Positions 25,853 through 35,215 of a stretch of DNA of 64,000 nt are shown here, one piece after another. The DNA is from GCA-003244245 sp050700055. Lineage in GTDB: Bacteria; Actinomycetota; Actinomycetes; Mycobacteriales; Pseudonocardiaceae. Both the position numbers and the translations under genes were made by a program. The notes under the pieces are model-generated. The model had not been told where the DNA came from, made no database searches, and saw only the letters and a program-made list of their open reading frames with translations. The stretch spans positions 1 through 64,000 of the forward strand of contig JBOHGE010000025.1 in assembly GCA_050700055.1 (NCBI GenBank), read 5' to 3'. Every line of letters begins with the position of its first letter. The stretch's first letter is position 1.

Positions 25853-26714
25853 CATGATCCTCTCCATTCGCGCGGAACCCGGTTGCCAGGGCGGCAATCA
25901 GCTCTCTCGATTGTCCCTCGCTCAGTGCAGTGTCCGCCAGTGCCGCCAGGATGCGCCGGTAGGCGCCAATTTCCTCCGGCTTCTCCAAGAACAGGCTGGA
26001 GGTCTCACTTTCCAGGTAGGCCACCGGTTTGAACTCGGCGAACTCCATCAACCGGAACGCCCCGGTCATCGCCGCGTGCGCGCCCAGCGCGACGGGCAGC
26101 ACCCGCAGACTCAGGTAGCCGCGTGCCGACATCCGGTGCAGGTGGCGCAGCTGCTCGGCCAGCACCGCGGCCCCGCCCACCGGCAAGCGCAGTACCGACT
26201 CGTGCAGGTAGAAGGTAAGGCGCGGCGGGTGGTGCCGGCTGAACAGGCTCTGCCGGGCCAGCCGGGCGGCCACCCGGTCCTCCACCTCCCCGGGCGGCAC
26301 GTTGACAATCCGGCTGATCACCGCGCGGGCGTACTCCCCGGTCTGCAGCAGCCCAGGCACGACCGTCGCCTCGAAGACACTGATCGTCAGCGCCTTGTTC
26401 TCGTGGTCGATCAGCGTGACGAGCTGCTTGGGCAGCGCGCAGCCGTGCTGCTGCAGCCAGCCCGGGGTGTCCTGCTCCCGGCACAGCGCCAGCAGCCGGT
26501 CCCGCTCGGCACCGTTGACCCGGCACACCCCGAGGAACGCCGCGATGTCCACCTCGCTGGTCTGGCGCTTCCCGGTCAGCAGCATCGACAGGAAGCTCGG
26601 TGACCAGTCGAGCATCCGGGCGGCCTGCTTCCCGGTCAGCCCGGCGGCCTCCATGGCCTGGCGCAGCCCGTCACCCAACTCCCGGCTGCGGATCGTCGGC
26701 TCACGATGTGACAT
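25839..26714 (-). CDS. XRE-family regulator with DUF5753 domain
   Basis: 291 residues. An N-terminal helix-turn-helix (ELGDGLRQAMEAAGLTGKQAARMLDWSPSFLSMLLTGKR) is followed by the DUF5753 ligand/partner domain (VPGLLQTGEYARAVI, FYLHESVLRLPVGG, FRLMEF, VAYLESET). Such proteins pair with DUF397 proteins and control development or antibiotic genes in streptomycetes. It is divergent from the small gene at 26873, and direct repeats between them are likely operators. Confidence 0.92.
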   Translation of the reverse strand: MSHREPTIRSRELGDGLRQAMEAAGLTGKQAARMLDWSPSFLSMLLTGKRQTSEVDIAAFLGVCRVNGAERDRLLALCREQDTPGWLQQHGCALPKQLVTLIDHENKALTISVFEATVVPGLLQTGEYARAVISRIVNVPPGEVEDRVAARLARQSLFSRHHPPRLTFYLHESVLRLPVGGAAVLAEQLRHLHRMSARGYLSLRVLPVALGAHAAMTGAFRLMEFAEFKPVAYLESETSSLFLEKPEEIGAYRRILAALADTALSEGQSRELIAALATGFRANGEDHDDRV

Positions 26715-26750
26715 GGTGACACCTCCCGGCCACAGATCATAGCGTCCAAC

Positions 26751-26818
26751 ATCACCAAGTTCCCCGAGGCTTACTGGATTTACCCTTGGTGAATACGTTG
26801 CTTTACCCTTGGTGAATC
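26751..26818. promoter_or_regulatory. operator-like repeats between divergent regulator and small gene
   Basis: TTTACCCTTGGTGAAT occurs at 26780-26795 and again at 26803-26818, 23 bp apart, and an inverted half-site ATCACCAAG sits at 26751. They lie in the only promoter region of the XRE gene and its divergent partner, so they are probable XRE binding sites. Confidence 0.6.
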
Positions 26819-26872
26819 AGTTGTATGATGCTGAGCGGGGTGCGGACCCCGCCCGACCCGGGGAGACACCTG

Positions 26873-27199
26873 ATGGACATATCCGTACCCCTACTGGCCG
26901 ACGCGCTCAGCGTGCTGCAGGAAGACCTCGTCGTGCACCTCTGCGAGGCGGAGTCACTGTCCACCCAGGTCCGCGAGTGGTCCGACGAGGAGCAGGACTC
27001 GGCGCGCAAGGTGATCGGCGATCTGGCGCTGCTGATCCGCGGGCTGATGATGGAACACGAACGGCAGAGCGGCGGGGACTGCCGGATCTGCTCCTCGGCC
27101 TGGCCCTGCCCGGTGATGACGACCATCCACGCAGTCCTGAAAGACCCGGACCGCGAGTTCGTCACCCTCGTCCACCGAGTCCGGGACCATACACCGTGA
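26873..27199 (+). CDS. hypothetical protein divergent from XRE regulator
   Basis: 108 residues from the ATG at 26873 (GGGAGA upstream). It is mostly helical (VPLLADALSVLQEDLVVHLCEAESLSTQVREW) and has CRICSSAWPCPVMTTI, a C-x2-C-x5-C cluster, near residue 75. No family recognised. Its position behind the XRE operators suggests it is the regulated target. Confidence 0.6.
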   Translation: MDISVPLLADALSVLQEDLVVHLCEAESLSTQVREWSDEEQDSARKVIGDLALLIRGLMMEHERQSGGDCRICSSAWPCPVMTTIHAVLKDPDREFVTLVHRVRDHTP

Positions 27200-27306
27200 A
27201 CTCGCGTCGGGCACGTTCGGCCATCGCCTGAGCGACCCACGCACTCACCGGCATGGCCGAGATGCAGCGACTGTGTCCGGATACGAGGGACTGGCGGGGC
27301 TGTACG

Positions 27307-29301
27307 TCATCGAGAGTGTGTACCGGCAGCAGCCAGTGGTTGAGCTCGGGCAGCCAGGTGCACCACCAGGTTGCCGGCGCCGTCCACCACGGCGACCTCG
27401 TCAGCGGCCAGCAACGTGGTGGTGTCCGGCTGCTCGATCAACGCCGGGCCGGTGACCTCGTCGCCACAGACCAACCCTGCCCGCGACACCACCCGAACCG
27501 GACCCGTACCGCCGATCTCCCGACACCCCTGCGGCGCAGCCTCGCCCTGATCCCAGTCACTCGGCGGCTCCGACAGGATCGGCGCACCCTGCGCCACCAC
27601 CCGCAGGGTGACGATCAGCACCTGCTCGTCGGGCATGGCGTACCCGTAGGCATCCCGGTGCGCGGTGTGCAGCAGCTGCGCCGGATCCGCGCCGCCGGCC
27701 ACCGTGATCCGCAGCTCGTGCGACTGGCCGGCGTAGCGGGCATCAGCGAACCGGGACACCGTGATCTCGCCCGTCACCCCTTGGCGCCGCAGCTCCTGGC
27801 GGGCCTGGGTCTGCAGCGCCTGCCAAGCACTCGTGAGGTCGTCGCCGGCCGGCGCCAGCACCGTCCGGGACGCCTCGTAACGGGCCGGTGCCAGCAGCAA
27901 CCCCAGGGCACTGAACACTCCCGGGGCCGGCGGCACCACCACCGCGCGGCAGCCCAGCTCGCGGGCCAGCGCGGTGGCGTGCAGCGGGCCGGCGCCACCG
28001 TAGGCGACCAGCGCCAACCCAGCCGGGTCGACGCCACACTCGGTGCTCACCTTGCGCAGCGCCCGCGCCATCATCGCCCGCACCACCGCGAGAATTCCCA
28101 ACGCCCCACTGGCAGGATCCGGCAGCGTGCCGACGGCGCGCGCGGCTGCGCCGGCGTCGAGCCGCAGGCCGCCACCGAGCTCGGTGTCCGGGTCCAGGTG
28201 GCCGAGCACGCAGTGCGCATCGGTCACCGTCGGCTCGGTGCCACCCAGCCCGTAGCAGGCCGGGCCGGGATCCGCGCCGGCCGACCGGGGGCCGACCCGC
28301 AAGGCACCTCCGGTGTCGATCCAGGCGATCGACCCGCCGCCGGCACCCACGGTGTGGATACCGACCGCCGGCGTGCGAAACGGCAACCCACCGATCCGCG
28401 CCGACGTCGACACCTCCGGTTGACCATTCCTGATCAGGCACACGTCGGTGGACGTGCCGCCCATGTCGAAGGCGATCGCGTCCGGGAACCCGGCGCCGGC
28501 CGCCACGGCACCCGCCGCGACCACCCCGGCCGCGGGTCCGGACAGCAGGGTGTGCACCGGGGCGGACGCCACGAAGTCCACGCCGGCGGTGCCGCCACCC
28601 GAGGTCATCACGGTGATGGTCGGGCCGGGCAGCCGGGCCGTCACAGCAGCCAGGTAACGGCGCATCACCGGCGCGACGGCGGCGTTGAGCACGCACGTCG
28701 ACGCCCGCTCGTACTCCCGGAACTCCGGCAGCAGCGCGCTGGACCGGGTGATCGGCACGTTCAGCCGGCTCAGTGCTTCGCACAGCCGCCGCTCGTGGCC
28801 GTCGCCGGCGTAGGAGAACAGCAGGCACACCGCGACCGACTCCGGCTCCAGACGCTCGACCTCGCGCACCACCCGGTCGATCTCCGCGCCGGTCAGCGCG
28901 ATGATCACCGCGCCGTCCGGGCCGGTCCGCTCGGCGACGGTCACCACCCGGTCGCGCGGCACCAGCGGCTCGGGTCGGGTCACCGTCAGGTCATAGAGCG
29001 CGGGCCGGTCCTGGCGGGCGATCTGCAGCACGTCAGCGAACCCGTCGGTGGTCACCAGAACCGTCCGGGCGATCGTGCGTTCCAGCACGGCGTTGGTGGC
29101 CGTGGTGGTGCCGTGTGGCAGCAGCCGCAGCGCCGCGCCGGGCCACGCCCGCTCGACCCCCCGGTGCACGCCCACAGCCTGGTTGTCCGCGGTGGTCGGC
29201 ACCTTCACCGCCCGGGGCCGGTGACCCGCGGCGTGCACCACGACATCGGTGAACGTGCCGCCGACATCGACCCCGGCACACGCCCAGACGGGTTGCTCCA
29301 T
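27307..29301 (-). CDS. hydantoinase/oxoprolinase subunit A (HyuA family)
   Basis: 664 residues with a strong GAGGAGGAG upstream. ATP-dependent amidohydrolase of the HyuA/5-oxoprolinase/acetone-carboxylase beta group. Motifs: GVDVGGTFTDVVV phosphate site, HGTTTATNAVLER, MTSGGGTAG, FDMGGTSTDVCLI and AYGGAGPLHATALA. Most family members need a HyuB partner, but no hyuB lies next to it, so substrate and activity are uncertain. Divergent from the secreted beta-helix gene. Confidence 0.88.
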   Translation of the reverse strand: MEQPVWACAGVDVGGTFTDVVVHAAGHRPRAVKVPTTADNQAVGVHRGVERAWPGAALRLLPHGTTTATNAVLERTIARTVLVTTDGFADVLQIARQDRPALYDLTVTRPEPLVPRDRVVTVAERTGPDGAVIIALTGAEIDRVVREVERLEPESVAVCLLFSYAGDGHERRLCEALSRLNVPITRSSALLPEFREYERASTCVLNAAVAPVMRRYLAAVTARLPGPTITVMTSGGGTAGVDFVASAPVHTLLSGPAAGVVAAGAVAAGAGFPDAIAFDMGGTSTDVCLIRNGQPEVSTSARIGGLPFRTPAVGIHTVGAGGGSIAWIDTGGALRVGPRSAGADPGPACYGLGGTEPTVTDAHCVLGHLDPDTELGGGLRLDAGAAARAVGTLPDPASGALGILAVVRAMMARALRKVSTECGVDPAGLALVAYGGAGPLHATALARELGCRAVVVPPAPGVFSALGLLLAPARYEASRTVLAPAGDDLTSAWQALQTQARQELRRQGVTGEITVSRFADARYAGQSHELRITVAGGADPAQLLHTAHRDAYGYAMPDEQVLIVTLRVVAQGAPILSEPPSDWDQGEAAPQGCREIGGTGPVRVVSRAGLVCGDEVTGPALIEQPDTTTLLAADEVAVVDGAGNLVVHLAARAQPLAAAGTHSR

Positions 29302-29406
29302 CGCCGTGCTCCTCCTCGCCGCTCGGTATCATCCTGCCCGGCCCGGGACTCGACGCGCCTCTACGCTCAGTGACAATCTCTGGCACCGAGGGTTACCCTC
29401 CCCCCG

Positions 29407-30456
29407 ATGAACATTCCCGTTGTGCGCCCGGTCTCGCTGTGCTGCATCGGGCTGCTCGGGTTGGTGTGGCCGGTCGCCGGTCTCGCCTTTGCCGGCCAGG
29501 ACGACCCGCAGACCGGTTGCACCTACACGATCACCGGAGTCGACGAGGTGCGTGCGGCGCTCAACGCCGCTGTGCCGGGAGACACGTTGTGCTTCACCGG
29601 CGGCGACCTCGCCGACGTGAACCTGACGATGACCAGATCGGGTACCGCCGACGCGCCGATCCGGCTGGTCGGCGACAGCGACACCCTCGTCCACGAAATG
29701 CACATCATCGCCGACCACGTCCTCATTCAGGGCTTCACGATCGCCGGCGGTGGCGAGCTGCTGCTGGCCGGAACCGGAATCATCGCGCAGAAGAACACGA
29801 TTCGCGACACCCTCCGGGGTGGGATCGTCTGCGCGTCCTGCATCGACTCCGTCCTGGATTCCAACGCCGTGACGCATACCACCGCCACCGGCATCTCCAT
29901 CACCGGGCAACGGATCACGGTGCGCCGTAACGTCGTGACCGGGACAGTCGCCGGTGATGACGGCGACGCTGATGGTGTGCGCTTTTTCGGCAACGGCCAC
30001 CAGATCGTCAGCAACACGATCGAGGACATCTCCGCCGGCGGCTACCCGACCCCCCCACATCCGGCCTGCTTCCACACTTTCGACGCCGGCCGGCCGGCCA
30101 CGTTCGACATCGAGATCGTCGGCAACGCCTGCCACGACGTCGACGAGCACTGCCTGCTCGCCACCGGTGACGAGCGGGGAGACTCAGCCGTCCCGGCCGG
30201 CTCCCGGTCGATCAAGTTCACCGGTAACACCTGCGCCGTCAACGGTGAGCAGGCGGTGAGCCTGCGCCGCTGGCCCAGCGTCGACCTGCACAAGAACAAG
30301 CTCTCCGGCCCGAACTTGAAGCGCGGGATACTGATCAGTCAAGGCTCGACCGGCTGCACCGTGCGGCACAACACCACACCTGACGACGTCGCACCGGTAG
30401 AAATCGACGACACCTCCCGGCCGGGCTTCCAGGATCAGAGCAGAAGTCCTTTCTGA
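29407..30456 (+). CDS. secreted right-handed beta-helix protein
   Basis: 349 residues. A signal peptide ends near AFAGQD. The mature protein has repeated strand-turn units (LIQGFTIAGGG, IIAQKNTIRD, VLDSNAVTHT, VRRNVVTGT, IVSNTIEDIS, FTGNTCAVNGEQAV) of a parallel beta-helix and several cysteines. It resembles the beta-helix lipoprotein at 10125 in the way it begins (VDEVRAALNAAVPGDTLCF). Carbohydrate binding or cleavage is inferred from the fold. Confidence 0.75.
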   Translation: MNIPVVRPVSLCCIGLLGLVWPVAGLAFAGQDDPQTGCTYTITGVDEVRAALNAAVPGDTLCFTGGDLADVNLTMTRSGTADAPIRLVGDSDTLVHEMHIIADHVLIQGFTIAGGGELLLAGTGIIAQKNTIRDTLRGGIVCASCIDSVLDSNAVTHTTATGISITGQRITVRRNVVTGTVAGDDGDADGVRFFGNGHQIVSNTIEDISAGGYPTPPHPACFHTFDAGRPATFDIEIVGNACHDVDEHCLLATGDERGDSAVPAGSRSIKFTGNTCAVNGEQAVSLRRWPSVDLHKNKLSGPNLKRGILISQGSTGCTVRHNTTPDDVAPVEIDDTSRPGFQDQSRSPF

Positions 30457-30505
30457 GCGTTTTTTCACCGGCCTGGGGTAAAAAAGGTCGAGTACTATCG
30501 GAAAA

Positions 30506-31288
30506 GTGTCGAGCACCCCGCCGGGGAACCGGCTGGACCTGGTGCACCGTATCGGAGCGGCGGTGCTCGGTACCGGTTTGTGCATTTTCGGGGTACTCGG
30601 CGTCGCCAACCGGCTGGAATTCCTTGCGGTGCAGGGTGAAATCGTTCTGGGCCTGGCCTCCAACGGTCTGCTGTCCACGATCTCGCTCATCGTCGGCGGA
30701 GTTCTGATCGGCGCTGCGTGGCGCGGCGGCCGGAGCTCCTCGACGGTCACCGTGGTTGTCGGGGTGCTTTTCCTGCTCTCCGGCCTGATCAATCTCGCCG
30801 TGCTGGACACCGATCTCAACCTGCTGGCGTTCCGGATGTCGAATGTGATCTTCAGCTTCATCTCCGGGATGCTGCTGCTGTTCCTGGGCTCCTACGGTCG
30901 TTTCAGCGGCGGCTTGCCGGTCGACAACCCGTACTACCAGCGCCGGCATCGTAACGACCCCATCGTGGTCGCTCGAGAAACCGCCGGCTCGGACGACGGC
31001 GGAGCCGAGGCGGAGGCGGCCGGATCAGCCACCGCCGAGCTGGCGGCTGCCGAGCTGGCGGTCGCCGAAGGTCATCCCACCCCGGAACAGGAAAGGCTGG
31101 TGCGTGCGGACGCGCTGCGCCGGACCAGCCGGGCGTACCGCCACGCGTGGGAGTCCTACCAGCGTCAACTGGCGCACAACCCGGACTCCGCCGTCCCTGA
31201 GCACTGGCGGGGAGCGTCTTACCGGCCCTGGTCCAGAGCCCCCGTTCAGGACGATTCCCACCATCAAGACGGATCCGGCCGGCAGTAA
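30506..31288 (+). CDS. DUF4383-like membrane protein
   Basis: 260 residues from a GTG at 30506. Four membrane helices lie in residues 15-130 with the DUF4383 pattern (HRIGAAVLGTGLCIFGVLG, INLAVLDTDLNLLAFRMSNVIFSF). The cytoplasmic C-terminus is long, with an Ala/Glu-rich segment and a charged helix (RADALRRTSRAYRHAWESYQRQL). Function unknown. Upstream AT-rich sequence at 30465-30500 is suitable for a promoter. Confidence 0.75.
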   Translation: MSSTPPGNRLDLVHRIGAAVLGTGLCIFGVLGVANRLEFLAVQGEIVLGLASNGLLSTISLIVGGVLIGAAWRGGRSSSTVTVVVGVLFLLSGLINLAVLDTDLNLLAFRMSNVIFSFISGMLLLFLGSYGRFSGGLPVDNPYYQRRHRNDPIVVARETAGSDDGGAEAEAAGSATAELAAAELAVAEGHPTPEQERLVRADALRRTSRAYRHAWESYQRQLAHNPDSAVPEHWRGASYRPWSRAPVQDDSHHQDGSGRQ

Positions 31289-31320
31289 CACCGCCACCCC
31301 CGATTACGACACATCAGGCA

Positions 31321-31365
31321 GAGAGCCCCGCGCAGTCCCGCCCCCCGACCTGCAGCGGGGCTCTC
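31321..31365. terminator. hairpin terminator after the DUF4383 gene
   Basis: GAGAGCCCCGC at 31321-31331 pairs perfectly with GCGGGGCTCTC at 31355-31365. It lies 33 bp past the stop codon and before the promoter region of the acyl-CoA dehydrogenase gene. Confidence 0.75.
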
Positions 31366-31400
31366 GGCTATCACTATGGTGCGCGGCCCTGGACGCCGCT

Positions 31401-31450
31401 CAGTAACCCGGCTTGCGCATGTTACCAGCCGGTAATATGCTGTGTTACTG
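31401..31450. promoter_or_regulatory. palindromic operator upstream of the acyl-CoA dehydrogenase gene
   Basis: A 24-bp near-palindrome at 31417-31440, core GTTACCAGCCGGTAAT, is flanked by CAGTAAC (31401) and GTTACTG (31444). The layout is typical of TetR-family sites that control fatty-acid degradation genes. The next start codon is 37 bp away. Confidence 0.6.
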
Positions 31451-31486
31451 ACGAGTAGGCGCGATGACGGCATCCGGGGCGAGGAC

Positions 31487-33310
31487 ATGGGTCACTACAA
31501 GAGCAACCTGCGCGATCTGGAGTTCAACCTCTTCGAGGTGTTCGGCGTGCAGGAACGGATGGGCAGCGGCCCGTTCGCGGAGATGGACCGCGACACCGCT
31601 CATCACGTACTCAGCGAGCTCGACCGGCTGGCTCGCGGGCCGCTGTCGGAATCCTTCGCCGAATCTGATCGCAATCCCCCGGTGTTCGACCCGGACACCC
31701 ACACCGTCACCCTGCCCGCGGCGTTCAAAAAATCCTTTCACGCCCTCTGGGACGGCGAGTGGTACCGGCTGGACCTGCCCACCGAGCTCGGCGGCTACGG
31801 GGCGCCACCCACGTTGCGCTGGGCCGGCGCGGAGCTGATGCTGGGCGCGAACCCGGCGGCATTCATGTACTCCGGTGGCCCCAACATGGCCCGGGTGGTA
31901 CACGACGTGGGCAGCACGGAGCAACGGCGCTGGGCCCAATTCATGATCAGCCAAGGTTGGGGCTCCACCATGGTGCTCACCGAGCCCGACGCCGGATCGG
32001 ACGTCGGCGCCGGGCGCACCAAAGCCATCCCGCAGCCCGACGGCTCGTGGCACATCGAGGGCGTGAAACGCTTCATCACCTCGGCCGAGCACGATCTGAC
32101 CGAGAACATCATGCACATGGTGCTGGCCAGACCCGACGGTGCCGGGCCCGGCACGAAGGGTCTGTCACTGTTTCTGGTCCCGAAACACCACTTCGACACC
32201 ACGAGTGGCGAGCTCGGTGACCGTAATGGCGTCTTCGTCACCGGCCTCGAGCACAAGATGGGCATCAAGGCGTCCACCACCTGCGAGCTCACCTTCGGCG
32301 CGCACGGCACACCCGCGGTCGGTTGGCTGCTCGGCGAGGTGCACAACGGCATCGCGCAGATGTTCCGGGTGATCGAGTATGCCCGGATGATGGTCGGCAC
32401 CAAAGCCATCGCGACCCTGTCCACCGGCTACCTCACCGCGCTGGAGTACGCCAAGGAGCGGGTGCAGGGCGCCGACATCACCCAGATGCATGACAAAGGC
32501 GCGCCGCGGGTGACGATCACCCATCACCCCGACGTCCGCCGGATGCTGATGCTGCAGAAAGCCTACGCCGAGGGTCTGCGTGCGCTGTACCTCTACACCG
32601 CGACCTACCAGGACACCGTCGAGCTGGGTAGGGACGCCGACGGCATGGCCGCCCGGGTCAACGATCTGCTGCTGCCCGTCGTCAAGGGTGTGGGCTCCGA
32701 ACGGGCTTACGAGATGCTCACACTGTCGTTGCAGACCCTCGGTGGATCCGGCTTCCTGCAGGACTATCCGATCGAGCAGTACATCCGTGACGCCAAGATC
32801 GACAGTCTGTACGAGGGCACCACGGCCATCCAGGCCCAGGACTTCTTCTTCCGCAAGATCGTCCGGGACCGGGGGCAGGCGATCGGCCACCTCAACGGGG
32901 AGATCCAGGCATTCCTGGACGCCACCGGCGGCAACGGCCGGCTCAAGGAGGAGCGCGCGTTGCTGGCGACCGCGCTGGACGACCTGCAGGCGATGCTCGC
33001 AGCCATGATCGGTTTCTTGACCTCGGCTCAGCAGGACCCGCGCAACACCTACAAAGTTGCCCAGCAGACCGTGCGCTTGCTGATGAGCACCGGCGACGTG
33101 CTGATCGGCTGGTTGTTGCTGCGCCAGGCCGAGATCGCCCTGATCGCCCTGGGTGACCAGATGACCGCCCAGGACCAGGCGTTCTACCAGGGCAAAATCG
33201 GAGCAGCCAGCTTCTTCGCCCGCAACATCCTGCCCACCCTCACCACCCACCGCACCATCGTCGAGAACACCGACAACACCCTGATGGACCTGCCCGAATC
33301 CGCCTTCTGA
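31487..33310 (+). CDS. acyl-CoA dehydrogenase
   Basis: 607 residues from the ATG at 31487 (GAGGAC upstream). FAD-dependent first step of beta-oxidation. It belongs to the long, about 600-residue group with an N-terminal extension (MGHYKSNLRDLEFNLFEVF) and a C-terminal extra domain. Motifs: MVLTEPDAGSDVGAGRT, GVKRFITSAEHDL, LQTLGGSGFLQDYPIEQYIRD and the catalytic-Glu region SLYEGTTAIQAQDFFFRK. The palindrome upstream suggests lipid-responsive control, and palindromic repeat copy 4 follows the stop. Confidence 0.95.
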   Translation: MGHYKSNLRDLEFNLFEVFGVQERMGSGPFAEMDRDTAHHVLSELDRLARGPLSESFAESDRNPPVFDPDTHTVTLPAAFKKSFHALWDGEWYRLDLPTELGGYGAPPTLRWAGAELMLGANPAAFMYSGGPNMARVVHDVGSTEQRRWAQFMISQGWGSTMVLTEPDAGSDVGAGRTKAIPQPDGSWHIEGVKRFITSAEHDLTENIMHMVLARPDGAGPGTKGLSLFLVPKHHFDTTSGELGDRNGVFVTGLEHKMGIKASTTCELTFGAHGTPAVGWLLGEVHNGIAQMFRVIEYARMMVGTKAIATLSTGYLTALEYAKERVQGADITQMHDKGAPRVTITHHPDVRRMLMLQKAYAEGLRALYLYTATYQDTVELGRDADGMAARVNDLLLPVVKGVGSERAYEMLTLSLQTLGGSGFLQDYPIEQYIRDAKIDSLYEGTTAIQAQDFFFRKIVRDRGQAIGHLNGEIQAFLDATGGNGRLKEERALLATALDDLQAMLAAMIGFLTSAQQDPRNTYKVAQQTVRLLMSTGDVLIGWLLLRQAEIALIALGDQMTAQDQAFYQGKIGAASFFARNILPTLTTHRTIVENTDNTLMDLPESAF

Positions 33311-33311
33311 T

Positions 33312-33375
33312 CGCATTCAGCGGGCTCAGCGGGGCTATCGGGCACCGAATAGCCCCGCTGAGCCCGCTGAATGCG
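33312..33375. repeat. palindromic intergenic repeat, copy 4
   Basis: Perfect 27-bp arms (33312-33338 and 33349-33375) with a 10-base loop, between the convergent acyl-CoA dehydrogenase and VanW genes. Same sequence family as 5769, 15924 and 17044. Confidence 0.85.
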
Positions 33376-33389
33376 GTGAGGGCGGGGAG

Positions 33390-35153
33390 TCAGGCGCAGA
33401 TGACGTGCGGGGCGGGGTCGTAGACGACGGTGCGGGTGCGGCGGGAGAGTTCTGCTTTGGTGTTGGTGTCGCGGATCACGCGGGTGTCGGTGACGGTGAA
33501 GCCCGGTGAACCGCGGTTGTTCTTGCACGGCTGGCCGTAGATGGTCTGGGTGGTCGGCTCGGTGCGGGCGGTCCGCGGTCCGGTGATCGACTCGACGTCG
33601 ACGTGCTTGGTGCCCCAGAACGTCACGGTGATCGACGTCGGGGTCCAGGCGGTCTGGATGAGGATCCCGGTAGGCGCCTCGTCGCGGAACTTGACGTCGA
33701 TGGCGCCCTCGAACACCGTGGCCTCACGGGCTGCGGGGTAGCGACTGATGTAGTAGCTGTGCTCCTTGTGCTCCACGTCGGCCATTCCCGCGAAGTATGA
33801 GGCGTTGTAGATGGTGGTGGCGAACTGGGATATTCCGCCGCCGATGCCGCGGCCGGGGCGGCCGTGGTCGATGATGCCGGCCTCGACGTACCCGGCGGCA
33901 GAGTTGCGCGGGCCGGTGTGGCCGTTGAGGCTGAACGTCTCACCTGGCCGCACCACCGCACCGTTGACCTGCTCGGCGACGCGACGGATGTTCTGCCCGG
34001 AGTCCGCCGCGAAGCCGCCAGTGGTGAACGTGCTGATCTGGGTGGTGATCCCCAGCGCGGAGGCCTGCTCGGTGGTCAGCTTCGGGGGCAAGGTGACGTA
34101 GCTCACCGCCAAGATTCGCCCGGCCCCGCCAATGGGCAACAGGTCACGCAGCGGACGAAGGCTGGCAGCCCAGTCGATGCTGCGACCGTCGACCGACGGC
34201 AGCACCACCGGCGCGCCGCTCTGGATCAGGATCTGGGCGTCCTTGCCTGGCCGCTTCGTCGACGCGAGCTGCGGTTCCAGCGCAGCGATCAGCAGGGGCT
34301 CGTCGAGGGTCGTGGTCAGCCCACCCCGGCTGTCCGGAGCGAACCGCAACGCGGCCGCGATCACCTCTGGGCGCAGCACGGCATCCACCCCGTCACCGGT
34401 GACGGTGACCGGCCCGGAGACCGCCGGCTCGACGACATCGCGCAGCGCCGCCCGGAGACCGCCGGCAGTGGTGGTCACCGGCAACGTGGCGACCGGGGCC
34501 TGCACGGTGCCGCCACGGACCCAGACCGCGAGTACCTCGTCGGTGGCCGCTGCAACGTCCAGCCGCTGGCCGGGCTTCGGGTCGGCCGGGATCGGCCGAG
34601 CGCCGTCGAAGCCGATGGTGGCCTCGACGGGCTCTCGATCGGTCTGGGTGCGCAGCCCCTCCAGGGCTGCGGTGAGTGCTGTCCGGTTACCGGCGGTCAC
34701 AACGCCGACCTCACGGGTCCGCCAGGTCGACGCCAGCCGGGTCCACGGGTTGAGCGGTTGCGCGCCGGCTTGGTCGAGGGTGCCTGGCCAGTCCAGGGTG
34801 AGACCGGCCCGCACCGGGTCGAGGGTGGCGGCGACATCACCCGCCTGCAGGGCGATCGGGTGGTTCAACCGGGGCTCGAGCTGTTCCCGAAGCAGCCCCT
34901 CGGCTGCGCTGCGCTGCATCCCGCCGACATCGACACCCGCAACCGTGACCCCACGTGGTACCTGATCGCGGGACACCACCAAGTCGATGCAGTAGATCAG
35001 AATGAGCAGCCCGAGCACCGTGGTCGCGGCGATCGCGGTGAAGCGCAGGGCGCGGCTGCGACCGGCGGGCGGATCCGGGACGAAGCCTGCCGGGTCACCG
35101 GCTGGGCCGTCGAGCCACGACCACGTCACGGGCTGTGCTGGCGTGTCGGGCAC
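33390..35153 (-). CDS. VanW-family membrane protein
   Basis: 587 residues from a GTG at 35153 with GGGAAGGG upstream. A Pro-rich cytoplasmic N-terminus and one membrane helix (about residues 36-60) are followed by two peptidoglycan-binding-4-like repeats and a VanW domain (TFTTGGFAADSGQNIRRVAEQVNGAVVRPGETFSLN, GIGGGISQFATTIYNASYFAGM). The protein faces outward. VanW domains are associated with cell-wall crosslinking and vancomycin resistance clusters, but no van genes lie here; an L,D-transpeptidase-related wall role is inferred. Confidence 0.88.
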   Translation of the reverse strand: MPDTPAQPVTWSWLDGPAGDPAGFVPDPPAGRSRALRFTAIAATTVLGLLILIYCIDLVVSRDQVPRGVTVAGVDVGGMQRSAAEGLLREQLEPRLNHPIALQAGDVAATLDPVRAGLTLDWPGTLDQAGAQPLNPWTRLASTWRTREVGVVTAGNRTALTAALEGLRTQTDREPVEATIGFDGARPIPADPKPGQRLDVAAATDEVLAVWVRGGTVQAPVATLPVTTTAGGLRAALRDVVEPAVSGPVTVTGDGVDAVLRPEVIAAALRFAPDSRGGLTTTLDEPLLIAALEPQLASTKRPGKDAQILIQSGAPVVLPSVDGRSIDWAASLRPLRDLLPIGGAGRILAVSYVTLPPKLTTEQASALGITTQISTFTTGGFAADSGQNIRRVAEQVNGAVVRPGETFSLNGHTGPRNSAAGYVEAGIIDHGRPGRGIGGGISQFATTIYNASYFAGMADVEHKEHSYYISRYPAAREATVFEGAIDVKFRDEAPTGILIQTAWTPTSITVTFWGTKHVDVESITGPRTARTEPTTQTIYGQPCKNNRGSPGFTVTDTRVIRDTNTKAELSRRTRTVVYDPAPHVICA

Positions 35154-35215
35154 CGCATTCCCTTCCCGTCGACGGACCGGTCCTCGGGTCGGCACCGGTC
35201 CCCATCATGTTGACG

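Noticed and set aside
33390..35153. Vancomycin resistance gene
   Set aside because: VanW domains are common in actinomycete wall proteins, and no vanHAX or vanRS genes lie nearby.
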